Below are positions 33,679 to 44,122 of a stretch of DNA of 64,000 nucleotides, one piece after another (positions within the stretch are counted from its first letter, which is position 1; each line of letters begins with the position of its first letter). The notes under the pieces are model-generated. The model was given only the letters and a program-made list of their open reading frames with translations. It was not told the DNA's origin and did no database searches. Both the position numbers and the translations under genes were made by a program. This DNA is from Paenirhodobacter populi (lineage in GTDB: Bacteria; Pseudomonadota; Alphaproteobacteria; Rhodobacterales; Rhodobacteraceae): positions 186,001 through 250,000 of the forward strand of contig NZ_SAUZ01000003.1 of assembly GCF_004022215.1 (NCBI RefSeq). The letters are read 5' to 3'.

Positions 33679-36600
33679 ATGCGCATATCAGTGCCGGAAC
33701 GTTTTCGCCGGCTTTCCCTCAGGACCACCCTGATGGCGATCATCCTGCTGGCGATCCTGCCGACGCTCGGCGTGGCCGCCGTGACCCTGATCAACGCCGC
33801 GCAGTCGCTGCGGAACATGTCGACGCAGAAGCTGATGGAAAGCGCCCATGCCGTCGCCCACGCAACGTCGAGCGAGCTTGGCGCGACGAGACGACTGCTG
33901 GCGAGCCTCGCGCGCTTCCCGACAGACACCGATCCGGACCGGGACGGACCGCCCCTTTTCGCCGAGGCGGTCGATGGCGGGCATGACACCTATATCGTGC
34001 AGGGCGGGCAGCGGATCCTTGGCGAACAGCCCGGGCCAGAGCTTTCGCAACTGATTCTCTCCGCCGCGACGATCGGCAAGGTCCAGACCTCGAACATCCT
34101 GCCGCAGACCGACGGGGCGGCGGCGCCCCGCATCGCGCTTGCCGTTCCGACCCCGCTTTCCCCCGCAGAGGCGGCCGCAGCCGGGGAGCCGGACCTGCAG
34201 GAGGTCGTGGTCGTCACCACGGCGCCGGACCAGTTGGTGCGATCGCTCGCGCGGGCGACCACGCAGGACAGCCCGACAATTCTGGCCATCACCGACGGCA
34301 ACGGCAGGATCATCGGCCGCAGCGTCGACAGCGACAAGTTCATCGGCAGACAGGTGCCGGACTGGCAGACGCTGAAAGACCTCGGCACCCGGATGGGCAC
34401 CTTTGAGGCGCAGACGCTGGAAGGGGCGCAGATCATCTTCGCCTTTCGGGAAATCGAGGGGACGCCGGGCTGGGTCGCGGTTTCGGGCGAAGCCGTGCGG
34501 ACCTTCGACTGGCGCTGGCAAGGCCCGGTGCTGGCGATGATCGGCGGCTCGCTGCTGACCGTATCGGTCGCGGTCGCGGTGGCGCTGCTGATCGCGCATC
34601 TGGCGCTGCGGCCGATCCACAGTCTGGTGCGGCGCGCGCAGATCATCGGCACCGGTATGCAGGACAGGAGCGTGCCGCCCTCGCCCGTGCCGCCGAGCTT
34701 CATCCGCGAATTCGAGACGCTGCGGCGCAGCCTCGAAGCCGCGGACGAGGCGCAGCGCAACTTCCTCAACGAGCTGTGCGCCCAGGGCCGCGCCCTGCGC
34801 AGCAGCTACGCCGCCCAGCAGGAGGCGGAACGCATCGCGCGGATCGGCAGCTGGTCGCTCGATCCCGTGTCGGGCGTCTTCACCTGTTCCGACCTGTATT
34901 ACGAAATGCTGCGGCTCGACCGCAACGGCCCGCCGATCACCATGAACACCCTGCGGCTTCTGACCGACGAGGAAAGCTACAGACGGCTGTGCAACGCGGT
35001 GGAGCTGTGCCGCGAAAAGGGCACGCCCTATGAGTTCGAGATGACGCACCGGCGCACCAACGGCAGCACCTTCACCGCATGGGCACAGGGCCGCGCCGAG
35101 GTCGATGCGCAGGGCCGGGTCATACGGCTGGCCGGCACCATACAGGACATCAGCGAACGCAAGGAACAGAACGAACGGCTGGCCGTCCTTGCCGACAACA
35201 TCCCGGGCGGGCTGATCTTCCGCGCCACGCATTATCCGCATCAAGGGCTGCGGTTCGCCTATATCAGCGCCGGAACGGAACGGCTGATCGACGTTTCGCC
35301 CTCCGAAATCACGCAGTCTCCGGAGCGGCTGTTCGCGCTCATCCTGCCGGCGGACCGGATGAAGCTCGCCCGCGACTTCATCGCCTCGCGCAGGAGCGGG
35401 CAGCCGATGGACAACAAGTTCCGCATCCGCACGCAGACCGGCGCCCTGCTCTGGCTGCGGCTGCGGGCGGCGCGGCGGATCCAGCGGACGGACCACGACA
35501 TCTGGGATGGCGTCGCGGTCGACATCACCGCCTCGCAGACCGCCGAGGCGGTGCTGGAACGCGCCAAGGAGACGGCGGAAAAGGCAGAACGCGCGAAAAG
35601 CGATTTCCTTGCCACCATGAGCCATGAACTGCGCACGCCGATGAACACGCTGATCGGCATGTCGCGGCTGGCGCTGCAGACCGAACTGGACCCGAAGCAG
35701 CGCAACTATCTGGAAAAGATCAACGCTTCGGCGAATGTCCTCTTGGGGCTGATCAACGACATTCTGGACCTGTCGCGGATCGAGGCGGGCGGGATCGAAC
35801 TGGAAAACACGGTGTTCCGTCTGGATACGGTGCTTGAGACGGTGGCCTCGGTCACCTCGCTCCGGGCGGAGGAAAAGGGGCTGGAGCTGACCTTCTCGGT
35901 CGCGCCGGACATGCCGGAATTCCTGCGCGGCGATCCGCTGCGGCTGGGACAGGTGCTGACCAATCTGGTGGGCAATGCGGTGAAATTCACCGAACGGGGC
36001 GATATCGTGGTGTCCGTCAGCCCGGTGCGCGATGCCGCGGGCCGGATCGTCAAGACCCGGTTCACCGTGCGCGACACCGGCATCGGCATGACCCGGGAGC
36101 AGATCGAGGGCCTGTTCCAGCCGTTCTATCAGGCAACGCCCGACATTTCGCGCCGCTATGGCGGCACCGGCCTTGGCCTTGCGATCAGCCGCCGTCTGGT
36201 GGGCATGATGAAGGGCAAGATCCAGGTCCAGAGCACACCGGGAGAGGGCAGCACCTTTTCCTTCACCGCCGCGCTGGAGCCGGTCGAGAACGCGGCCGAG
36301 GCGGAACAGGCCTGCGCCCGCCGGATCGAGACGCTGCGCGATCGCCGGGTGCTGATCGTCGACGACAACGAAAGCGCGCGCATCGCCCTGTGCGACATGG
36401 TCGCCGGCTTCGGCATGCACCCCGAGGCCGCCGAAAACGGGGCCGAGGCGCTGCGGATCCTGCGCGAAAACGCCGCGACGGGCCGCCGGTTCGACCTCGT
36501 TCTGGCCGACTGGCAGATGCCGGTGATGAACGGCATCGACCTCGCCCGCCATATCCGGCAGGACGCGGGCCTCCTGGGTCCGCCCGCCGTGCTGATGGTG

Positions 36601-37518
36601 ACGGCCTATCGCCAGCTCGAGGTCCTGCCGCAGGTTCAGGACCTTGGCCTGCCGCCGGTCCTGCTGAAACCCGTCACGCAGTCGATGATGTTCGACACGC
36701 TGCTGGACATCCTGTCCGGGACCGGGGCAGCGCCCGCCGCCACGCGCGAGGACACGCTGGCGCCCTTCGCCGCGCTCGCCGGCAGGCGCGTTCTGGTGGT
36801 GGACGACAACGCCCTGAATCAGGAGGTGGCGCGCGACTTCCTGCAACTGGTCCATGTCGAGGTCGAAACCGCGACGAACGGCCGGGAGGCGCTGGAAAAG
36901 CTGCGCGAAAGCCGCTTCGACGCCGTTCTGATGGATCTGCACATGCCGGTGATGGGCGGTCTCGATGCGGTGCGCGAAATCCGCCGCAATCCCGACTGGG
37001 CGGACCTGCCGGTCATCGCGCTGACCGCGCAGGCGGGAACCGAGGCGGAGCTGTCCGGCCTCGGCGCCGGCATGACCGGGCATCTGACCAAGCCGATCGA
37101 GGATATCGCGCTCTATCGCATTCTGCTGGAACAGCTTGGCCGCGAGGTGACCCACGCGCCCCGGTCCACGCAATACGTGCTCGACCTGCCGGGGCTGCAA
37201 CGGCGTCTCGGCGGCGATGCCGATCGGCTGAGGCATCTGGCGGGCAGTTTCCTCATGGATCTGGAACCCGTCCCGGCCGATTTCCGCGCCCATCTGGAGG
37301 CCGGCGACACCGATGCCATCGCCGGGCTTGCGCATCAGGTCAAGGGTACGGTCGGCTATTTCGGCGCCGATGCGCTGGAACGGCAGGCCGAGATCATCGA
37401 GACCGCCGCCCGGAACCACGACCTCGCCGCCCTGCGGCAGGAGGCCGACGCCTTCCTGGCGATGACCGAAAGCTGCATCTCGGTCATCCGCGCATGGCTG
37501 AACTCCGATGCGGCCTGA
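33679..37518 (+). CDS. Hybrid sensor histidine kinase with two receivers and HPt domain
   Basis: The protein has 1279 residues. Order: membrane helix about 14-36; periplasmic sensor domain to about 280; second helix about 280-305; HAMP-like linker; coiled coil; two PAS domains (about 385-500 and 515-625); HisKA with phospho-His649 in SHELRTP; HATPase with NLVGNAVKF, DTGIGM and GGTGLGL; receiver 1 with Asp944 (LADWQMP); receiver 2 with Asp1086 (LMDLHMP); HPt with His1219 (AHQVKGTVG). It resembles BarA/EvgS phosphorelays with an extra receiver. No response regulator is adjacent, so its output is unknown; a soluble regulator elsewhere must take phosphate from the HPt. The ATG at 33679 (MRISVPERF) begins just before helix 1. 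Confidence 0.93.
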   Translation: MRISVPERFRRLSLRTTLMAIILLAILPTLGVAAVTLINAAQSLRNMSTQKLMESAHAVAHATSSELGATRRLLASLARFPTDTDPDRDGPPLFAEAVDGGHDTYIVQGGQRILGEQPGPELSQLILSAATIGKVQTSNILPQTDGAAAPRIALAVPTPLSPAEAAAAGEPDLQEVVVVTTAPDQLVRSLARATTQDSPTILAITDGNGRIIGRSVDSDKFIGRQVPDWQTLKDLGTRMGTFEAQTLEGAQIIFAFREIEGTPGWVAVSGEAVRTFDWRWQGPVLAMIGGSLLTVSVAVAVALLIAHLALRPIHSLVRRAQIIGTGMQDRSVPPSPVPPSFIREFETLRRSLEAADEAQRNFLNELCAQGRALRSSYAAQQEAERIARIGSWSLDPVSGVFTCSDLYYEMLRLDRNGPPITMNTLRLLTDEESYRRLCNAVELCREKGTPYEFEMTHRRTNGSTFTAWAQGRAEVDAQGRVIRLAGTIQDISERKEQNERLAVLADNIPGGLIFRATHYPHQGLRFAYISAGTERLIDVSPSEITQSPERLFALILPADRMKLARDFIASRRSGQPMDNKFRIRTQTGALLWLRLRAARRIQRTDHDIWDGVAVDITASQTAEAVLERAKETAEKAERAKSDFLATMSHELRTPMNTLIGMSRLALQTELDPKQRNYLEKINASANVLLGLINDILDLSRIEAGGIELENTVFRLDTVLETVASVTSLRAEEKGLELTFSVAPDMPEFLRGDPLRLGQVLTNLVGNAVKFTERGDIVVSVSPVRDAAGRIVKTRFTVRDTGIGMTREQIEGLFQPFYQATPDISRRYGGTGLGLAISRRLVGMMKGKIQVQSTPGEGSTFSFTAALEPVENAAEAEQACARRIETLRDRRVLIVDDNESARIALCDMVAGFGMHPEAAENGAEALRILRENAATGRRFDLVLADWQMPVMNGIDLARHIRQDAGLLGPPAVLMVTAYRQLEVLPQVQDLGLPPVLLKPVTQSMMFDTLLDILSGTGAAPAATREDTLAPFAALAGRRVLVVDDNALNQEVARDFLQLVHVEVETATNGREALEKLRESRFDAVLMDLHMPVMGGLDAVREIRRNPDWADLPVIALTAQAGTEAELSGLGAGMTGHLTKPIEDIALYRILLEQLGREVTHAPRSTQYVLDLPGLQRRLGGDADRLRHLAGSFLMDLEPVPADFRAHLEAGDTDAIAGLAHQVKGTVGYFGADALERQAEIIETAARNHDLAALRQEADAFLAMTESCISVIRAWLNSDAA

Positions 37519-37527
37519 CAGGCGGCG

Positions 37528-37908
37528 TTATCGATCCGGACGGGAAAACACATACAGCATCGAGGCGGCGATCACGCCCCCCGTCATCACCGCAAGCCAC
37601 AGCCCCGGCTGCGCGGTCAGCATGAACAGCCCGAACCCCATCGAGCTGCCGCCAAGCGCCATCCATTTGGCATAGCGCGGAATGGCGCCCCGTTCGCGCC
37701 AGTTGACCAGCAGCGGCCCGAAATAGGGCCGCGCCAGCAGCCATGCCTCAAGCCGCGTCGAGGACCGCGCGAAACAGGCCGCCGCCACGATCAGAAACGG
37801 CGTCGTCGGCATCACCGGCAGGAACAGCCCGATGAAGCCGAGCGCCACCGCGATCAACCCGAGCGCCGCGAACAGCGCCTTGACGAGGGGAGCGGACAGA
37901 CGCCTCAT
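37528..37908 (-). CDS. YbaN (DUF454) family inner-membrane protein
   Basis: The protein has 126 residues. Three or four hydrophobic helices are visible (ALFAALGLIAVALGFIGLFLPV; MPTTPFLIVAAACFARSS; MALGGSSMGFGLFMLT; LWLAVMTGGVIAASMLYVF). The motif GLFLPVMPTTPFLIVAAACFARSS is the hallmark of DUF454/YbaN. The family function is unknown. The ATG overlaps the stop of the monooxygenase gene by four bases, and the gene converges on the hybrid kinase nine bases away. Confidence 0.9.
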   Translation of the reverse strand: MRRLSAPLVKALFAALGLIAVALGFIGLFLPVMPTTPFLIVAAACFARSSTRLEAWLLARPYFGPLLVNWRERGAIPRYAKWMALGGSSMGFGLFMLTAQPGLWLAVMTGGVIAASMLYVFSRPDR

Positions 37909-39104
37909 CCGCGCCCCGTGACCCGTTCCGGGCGAAAGCCGATGCCGATGATCCGCCCCATCACATGTGCAAGCCACGGCATCCGCACGATCGCGCGCAC
38001 AAAGCCGGGTGGGCGCGGCGCGGCCTCGCCCTGCGCGTTGCGCTTGCGCCGCATCATCCGTTGCAGGCCCTGCGTCATCCGGGTGGGAAACATCCGCCGC
38101 GCCTGCACGGCGGCCAGATCGCGGTCGCTCAGCCGTCCTTCGCGCAGCGGCGCGGCAAGGATGCGCGCCGCCGCCACCGCATCCTGCACCGCCAGATTGA
38201 CGCCGAAGCCGCCCACCGGCGACATTGCATGCGCCGCATCGCCGATGCACAGCACGCCGGGGCGCCACCATGTGTCCAGCCGGTCCATCCGGATCGACAG
38301 CAGATGCACCTGATCCCATCCGGCGATCTCCTCGAACCGCTCCACCGGCAAGGGCGCCAAGGCTGCCAGAGCCGCGCGGAAGGCCGGAAGCCCCCTGCCC
38401 TTCAGATCCTCATAGGATCCCTTGCGGATCACATAGCCGCACTGCCAGTAATCGCCCCGGTCGATCAGCACCAGCCCCTGCTGCGGCCCGGCATGGCTCA
38501 TCGCGGGGGAGGCATCATCCGGCTGGCGCGACAGCTTCAGCCACAGCACATCGACGGCCGAGCCGAAGTCCCGCACGGTCAGCCCCGCCTCGCGCCGCAC
38601 AACGGATTGCCGCCCATCGGCCCCGATGACCAGATCGGCGCGGATCTCTCCGGTTGCATCCCCGTCCCGATAGGTCAGCCCGACAACCCGCCCACCCTCG
38701 CGGATCAGGCCGGTCGTCTCGCAGCCCATGCGCAGGGTGAACCCCGCATAGGCCGCCGCCTTGCGCGCCAGAAAATCAAGGAAATCCCATTGCGGCATGA
38801 AGGCGATATAGCGGCATTGCAAAGGCAGGCGGCGGAAATCGGCGATCGTCACCTGCCGCCCGGCCATTTCCGCATGCAAGGTCGGCGCCTTCTGATGCGG
38901 CAGCGCCAGAAATTCATCGAGCCAGCCCAGATCTGCCATCAGTTGCAGGGTCGACGGATGGATCGTGTCGCCACGGAAATCGTGATGGAAATCCGGATGC
39001 CGTTCCAGCACCGTCACCCGCAGCCCGGCCCGCGCCAGAAGCAGCCCGGCCATCATTCCCGCCGGCCCGCCGCCCGCGATCACACAATGCTGATGCATAT
39101 CCAT
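37905..39104 (-). CDS. FAD-dependent monooxygenase (PHBH/UbiH-like)
   Basis: The protein has 399 residues from the ATG at 39104. It has the Rossmann FAD motif CVIAGGGPAGMMAGLLLARAG, the DG motif ADLVIGADGRQSVVRR and the second FAD motif LCIGDAAHAMSPVGGFGVNLAVQDA. These place it in the PF01494 aromatic-hydroxylase or UbiH group. The substrate is not identifiable, although such enzymes are often flanked by substrate-specific genes and here only a YbaN gene is coupled. The ATG at 39098 is an alternative start. Confidence 0.88.
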   Translation of the reverse strand: MDMHQHCVIAGGGPAGMMAGLLLARAGLRVTVLERHPDFHHDFRGDTIHPSTLQLMADLGWLDEFLALPHQKAPTLHAEMAGRQVTIADFRRLPLQCRYIAFMPQWDFLDFLARKAAAYAGFTLRMGCETTGLIREGGRVVGLTYRDGDATGEIRADLVIGADGRQSVVRREAGLTVRDFGSAVDVLWLKLSRQPDDASPAMSHAGPQQGLVLIDRGDYWQCGYVIRKGSYEDLKGRGLPAFRAALAALAPLPVERFEEIAGWDQVHLLSIRMDRLDTWWRPGVLCIGDAAHAMSPVGGFGVNLAVQDAVAAARILAAPLREGRLSDRDLAAVQARRMFPTRMTQGLQRMMRRKRNAQGEAAPRPPGFVRAIVRMPWLAHVMGRIIGIGFRPERVTGRG

Positions 39105-39166
39105 TCCCGCCCCCGGCAAAGACGGGGGCGGGCTTGCGCCCCCGATCCATAGGTAAGGACGCGGGA

Positions 39167-40162
<996 letters not shown>

Positions 40163-40322
40163 TCAAGTCCCGCGCGGGGTATTCGGCATTCCCCGCGAAC
40201 GCAAGGGACACTATGCCCAACCGGGTTGAAATTGCAACGCGCAGATCGCCACGCCTCGCAATATAAAGCGGGCAATAGGGGACTGGGCACAAAATGTGGA
40301 CATGCCGTTCTAAAATACAAAG

Positions 40323-40349
40323 CCGCCGCGCCCGAACAGGGCGCGGCGG
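40323..40349 (-). terminator. Rho-independent terminator between nrdE and nrdF
   Basis: A perfect 11-bp stem, GCGCGGCGG paired in CCGCCGCGCCC / GGGCGCGGCGG, has a five-base loop and is followed on the minus strand by CTTTGTATTTTA. It starts 18 bases after the nrdE stop. The remaining gap (40142-40322) contains a TATATT -10-like box and a CACA-AAA-TGTG dyad at 40288-40298, probably the separate nrdF promoter. Confidence 0.75.
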
Positions 40350-40367
40350 TGAATGATGGTCAGCCGG

Positions 40368-42494
40368 TCAGAGCGTGCAGGAAACGCAGCCCTGAACCTC
40401 GGTCCCTTCCAGCGCGGTCTGACGCAGGCGGATGTAGTAGATCGTCTTGATCCCCTTCTTCCATGCGTAGATCTGCGCCCGGTTGATGTCGCGCGTCGTC
40501 GCCTCGGCCGGGAAGAACAGCGTCAGCGACAGCCCCTGATCGACGTGCTCGGTCGCCGCCGCATAGGTGTCGATGATCTTGTCCGGCCCGATTTCATAGG
40601 CGTCCTGATAATATTGCAGATTGTCGTTGGTCATGAAGGCGGCCGGGTAATAGACGCGGCCGATCTTGCCTTCCTTGCGGATCTCGATCTTCGCCACGAT
40701 CGGATGGATCGAGGAGGTCGAGTTGTTGATGTAGCTGATCGAGCCGGTCGGCGGGACCGCCTGAAGGTTGCGGTTATACAGCCCGTGTTTCATCACGTCG
40801 TCGCGCAGCGCGGCCCAGTCCTCGCGGGTGGGTAGCTCCTTGCCCTCGAAAACGCGCGCCACGTCGGGCAGCGTCGGCAGCCAGTCGCGGTTGAGGTATT
40901 TCTCAAAGAACGACCCATCGGCATATTTCGACTTGTCGAAATCGACGAAGGTCTGCCCCTTTTCCTGCGCCAGCAGGCAGGAGGTGCGGATCGCGTGATA
41001 GGCGACGGCGGCGAAGTAGACAGAGGTGAACTCCACCCCCTCGGGCGAGCCGTAATAGATCCGTTCCCGCGCAAGGAAGCCGTGCAGGTTCATCTGCCCG
41101 AGGCCGATGGCATGCGCCTCATCGTTGCCGCGCCGGATCGAGGGCACGGAATCGATCGAGGACATCTCGGAAACGGCGGTCAGCGCGCGCACGGCGGCCT
41201 CGATCGTCGTGCCGAAATCCGGACCGTCCATCGTCGCCGCGATGTTCAGCGAGCCGAGGTTGCACGAAATATCGGTGCCCAGATGCCTGTAGCTCAGATC
41301 CTCGTTGTATTCCGAGGCCTCGTTGACCTGCAGGATTTCCGAGCACAGGTTCGACATGGTGATGCGCCCGTGGATCGGGTTCGCCTTGTTCACCGTGTCC
41401 TCGAACATGATGTAGGGATAACCCGATTCGAACTGGATCTCGGCCAGCGTCTGGAAGAATTCGCGGGCGTTGATCTTCTTTTTCTTGATGCGCTTGTCGT
41501 CGACCATCTCGGCATATTTCTCGCTTACCGAGATTTCCGAGAACGGCTTGCCGTAGACCTTCTGCACGTCGTGCGGCGAGAACAGATACATATCCTCGTT
41601 CTTCTTCGCCAGTTCAAAGGTCACGTCCGGGATCACAACGCCAAGCGACAGCGTCTTGATCCGGATCTTTTCATCCGCATTCTCGCGCTTGGTGTCGAGG
41701 AAGCGCAGGATATCCGGGTGGTGCGCGTTCAGATAGACCGCCCCGGCGCCCTGACGCGCGCCAAGCTGATTGGCATAGCTGAAGCTGTCTTCCAGAAGTT
41801 TCATCACCGGGATCACGCCCGAGGACTGATTTTCGATGCCCTTGATCGGCGCGCCCATTTCGCGCAGGTTTGTCAGCATCAAAGCGACGCCGCCCCCGCG
41901 TTTCGAAAGTTGCAGAGCCGAATTGATCGACCGCCCGATCGATTCCATGTTGTCTTCGATCCTGAGCAGGAAGCACGAAATCAGCTCCCCGCGGGACTTC
42001 TTGCCTGCATTGAGAAAGGTCGGCGTCGCGGGCTGGAACCGCCCGGACAGGATTTCATCCATGAAGCGCATGGCCAGCGCCTCGTCGCCCCGCGCCAGCG
42101 CCAGCGCCACCATCACCACCCGGTCCTCGTAGCGTTCCAGATAGCGTTGCCCGTCGCGCGTCTTCAGCGTGTAGGAGGTGTAATATTTGAACGCGCCAAG
42201 GAAGGTCGGAAAGCGGAACTTCTTCTTGTAGGCCGCATCCCAGATCTGGCGCTGGAAGTTCTTGGAATACTGGTCCAGAACCTCGGCCTCGTAATAGCCC
42301 TCGTCGATCAGGTAATCGAGCTTCTCGTCCAGCGAATGGAAGAAGACGGTGTTCTGGTTCACATGCTGTAGGAAATACTGCCGCGCGGCCATGCGATCCG
42401 CATCGAAGCGGATCTTCCCCTCGCCATCGTAGAGGTTCAGCATCGCATTGAGCGCGTGATAGTCGAGCGTGCCTTTCACGCCATCGTCGAGCAT
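40368..42494 (-). CDS. nrdE: Class Ib ribonucleotide reductase alpha subunit NrdE
   Basis: The protein has 708 residues. It reduces ribonucleoside diphosphates. The sequence lacks the N-terminal ATP-cone of class Ia and has the NrdE pattern: [12 protein letters not shown] (first active-site cysteine region), [23 protein letters not shown] and NLGSLNI (catalytic cysteines), and the shuttle cysteines at the C-terminus GCVSCTL. The start overlaps nrdI by 19 bases. Electrons should come from NrdH. Confidence 0.97.
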   Translation of the reverse strand: MLDDGVKGTLDYHALNAMLNLYDGEGKIRFDADRMAARQYFLQHVNQNTVFFHSLDEKLDYLIDEGYYEAEVLDQYSKNFQRQIWDAAYKKKFRFPTFLGAFKYYTSYTLKTRDGQRYLERYEDRVVMVALALARGDEALAMRFMDEILSGRFQPATPTFLNAGKKSRGELISCFLLRIEDNMESIGRSINSALQLSKRGGGVALMLTNLREMGAPIKGIENQSSGVIPVMKLLEDSFSYANQLGARQGAGAVYLNAHHPDILRFLDTKRENADEKIRIKTLSLGVVIPDVTFELAKKNEDMYLFSPHDVQKVYGKPFSEISVSEKYAEMVDDKRIKKKKINAREFFQTLAEIQFESGYPYIMFEDTVNKANPIHGRITMSNLCSEILQVNEASEYNEDLSYRHLGTDISCNLGSLNIAATMDGPDFGTTIEAAVRALTAVSEMSSIDSVPSIRRGNDEAHAIGLGQMNLHGFLARERIYYGSPEGVEFTSVYFAAVAYHAIRTSCLLAQEKGQTFVDFDKSKYADGSFFEKYLNRDWLPTLPDVARVFEGKELPTREDWAALRDDVMKHGLYNRNLQAVPPTGSISYINNSTSSIHPIVAKIEIRKEGKIGRVYYPAAFMTNDNLQYYQDAYEIGPDKIIDTYAAATEHVDQGLSLTLFFPAEATTRDINRAQIYAWKKGIKTIYYIRLRQTALEGTEVQGCVSCTL

Positions 42495-42892
42495 GTCATC
42501 CCCCAGAATGTCTCAAGCCCCGCACGCACGCGGGAAATGTCGGTTTCGGTTCCGGCCAGTTCGAACCGATACAGGACCGGAACATGGCATTTCGCGGAAA
42601 TCACATCCCCGGCCCGACCATAGGTCTTGCCGAAGTTGCGGTTCCCGCCGGCGATGACGCCGCGCAACAGGGCGCGGCGGTCGGGGTCGTTCAGAAAGCG
42701 GATCACCTGTCTGGCGACCGCGCCCCGCCCTTCGCCATCGGCATAGGTCGGGGAAATCAGCACATAGGGCCCGGACGGCTCCGGCATCGGCGCATCCTCG
42801 GCGATCGGGATCCGCAGGGCTGGCAGGCCCAGCTTCTCCACGAACCGGGCCGTATTGCCCGAAGCCGAGGAATAGTAGACGAGCCCGCCCAT
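42476..42892 (-). CDS. nrdI: Flavodoxin-like NrdI
   Basis: The protein has 138 residues. [19 protein letters not shown] is the FMN phosphate loop and [16 protein letters not shown] the second flavin contact. NrdI supplies the oxidant that assembles the Mn(III)2-tyrosyl cofactor of NrdF. It lies between nrdH and nrdE in one operon, overlapping nrdE. Confidence 0.96.
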   Translation of the reverse strand: MGGLVYYSSASGNTARFVEKLGLPALRIPIAEDAPMPEPSGPYVLISPTYADGEGRGAVARQVIRFLNDPDRRALLRGVIAGGNRNFGKTYGRAGDVISAKCHVPVLYRFELAGTETDISRVRAGLETFWGMTCSTMA

Positions 42893-42906
42893 CCGGTCAG
42901 CCTCCG

Positions 42907-43131
42907 TCAGCTTGCCAGACGGCCGATCATGTCGGGACGGAACCCGGCCCAGTGGTCTTCACCGGCGACGACGACGGGCGCCTGCCGGTAGCCCAACGAC
43001 ACGACCATCTCCATCGCCGCGGCGTCCTCGGTCAGGTCCACGATCTCGAACGCGAGGCCGCGGGCCTCAAGCGCCCGGGTGGTCGCGGTGCATTGCACGC
43101 AGGCGGGCTTGGAATAGACGGTGATGGTCAT
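42907..43131 (-). CDS. nrdH: Glutaredoxin-like electron donor NrdH
   Basis: The protein has 74 residues. The redox motif is CVQC (residues 11-14) in [13 protein letters not shown], and the NrdH-type [10 protein letters not shown] near the C-terminus distinguishes it from ordinary glutaredoxins. It is reduced by thioredoxin reductase and donates electrons to NrdE. It is first in the operon nrdH-nrdI-nrdE. Confidence 0.95.
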   Translation of the reverse strand: MTITVYSKPACVQCTATTRALEARGLAFEIVDLTEDAAAMEMVVSLGYRQAPVVVAGEDHWAGFRPDMIGRLAS

Positions 43132-43402
43132 TTGGCTCTGTCCCTTTGTCTTGGCCTTTTGGTCCGACGGACCCGGAAATCAACCGTGACACCCATGATA
43201 TGCGCCCCCGGTCCTTCCCGTGTCTGCCGCACGGTTTTTCGTCTTCGTCCACGGGACCTGAGCCGCGCAAGAAACACGGCACCGCCGACCGGAAACCCGG
43301 AAACGGAACCGAATATCAAACCGCTACAAGTGCAAAGGCTGCGCCGGAGTTTCACCAGGCCCCCAACGACCCGATGCAGTCCCGGACCGTTTCAACCCCA
43401 CC

Positions 43403-43431
43403 ATTAGGCACCTTGGAAGGGCTTGTGTCAA
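43403..43431 (-). promoter_or_regulatory. Candidate nrdH promoter far upstream
   Basis: On the minus strand TTGACA (43431-43426) is followed after 17 bases by CCTAAT (43408-43403). If used, it gives a leader of roughly 260 bases before the nrdH ATG at 43131. The 397-base gap 43132-43528 contains no credible protein gene; the leader has several GC stems (for example around 43200-43260). No clear pair of NrdR boxes is visible. Confidence 0.4.
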
Positions 43432-43528
43432 CATGTAGTCGGCCCTCTCGGCCAGAGGTCGCCGAAATTTATTCTACCCCCGGCTGCCCATCGGGTCTTG
43501 AACCCGCCGCCGCGCCGTGCCAGCCGGA

Positions 43529-44122
43529 TCAGCGCAGGGCGTCGTTCAGATGCGCCCAGACGCGCTGACCGGGAATATGCAGCCGCAGCGCCTGCCCCGG
43601 CTCCAGCATGCCCGGCCGTTCCACCCAGGCGGTCACGCCGCGCCGCCCCTGCGCCGCAAGTTTGTAGCGCGCCCCCGCACCCGGCTGAACCCCATCGATG
43701 AACCGCCCCGGCAGCACGCAGGCCTGGTTTTCCATATCGATCACCAGCGTCGCCCCGTCCGGCCCCTGCAACCGCGACGAAGGCGGCAGATGCGTCAGGT
43801 CCGGGATCCCGCGCAGGACGATCGAGGCCCCCACCCATTCCGGCCGCAACTGCGGGATTCGCATGGCAAAGGCGGTCTCGGCCAGTTCCTCCTCGGACAG
43901 GATCGTCAGTTGGCGGACATTGGCGATCTCGGTCCCTTTCGGATGCTGGGCGGTGACGCGCGAACAGGCGGGGCGGGTCAGGCCGGAATGCAGTTCTCCC
44001 TCCGCGCCGGCGAATCCCAGTTCCAGCCGATCGACGGGATGGGATGCAAGCTCCCCCTCCTCCGACACGCGGCCCAGATAGACGATCTCCCCCTGATAGC
44101 CTGTGGGAATCAGGGCGGGCAT
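43529..44122 (-). CDS. MOSC-domain protein
   Basis: The protein has 197 residues. MOSC domains transfer sulfur or bind molybdenum/pyranopterin or N-hydroxylated substrates. The conserved region TRPACSRVTAQHPKGTEIANVRQLTILSEEELAETA and the late MENQACVLPGRFIDG with a conserved cysteine are recognisable. The partner and substrate are unknown. The gene abuts tam with no gap between stop and start, so they form one transcription unit. Confidence 0.8.
   Translation of the reverse strand: MPALIPTGYQGEIVYLGRVSEEGELASHPVDRLELGFAGAEGELHSGLTRPACSRVTAQHPKGTEIANVRQLTILSEEELAETAFAMRIPQLRPEWVGASIVLRGIPDLTHLPPSSRLQGPDGATLVIDMENQACVLPGRFIDGVQPGAGARYKLAAQGRRGVTAWVERPGMLEPGQALRLHIPGQRVWAHLNDALR

Noticed and set aside
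33688-37419. Long minus-strand open frame opposite the hybrid kinase
   Set aside because: It is the codon-phase shadow of the kinase in GC-rich DNA. The translation is rich in His/Arg/Gln with no domain, and the plus-strand frame has an unbroken multi-domain protein.
38981-39104. Alternative start of the FAD monooxygenase further upstream (39170)
   Set aside because: The extra 22 residues precede the Rossmann motif with a proline-rich, non-conserved stretch and overlap the nrdF stop; 39104 or 39098 better fits the family start.
43132-43528. Cobalamin riboswitch or NrdR boxes in the nrdH leader
   Set aside because: No B12-box consensus and no pair of ACACWATAT-type dyads at correct spacing could be found; only partial resemblances such as ACATGTTGACACAAG.
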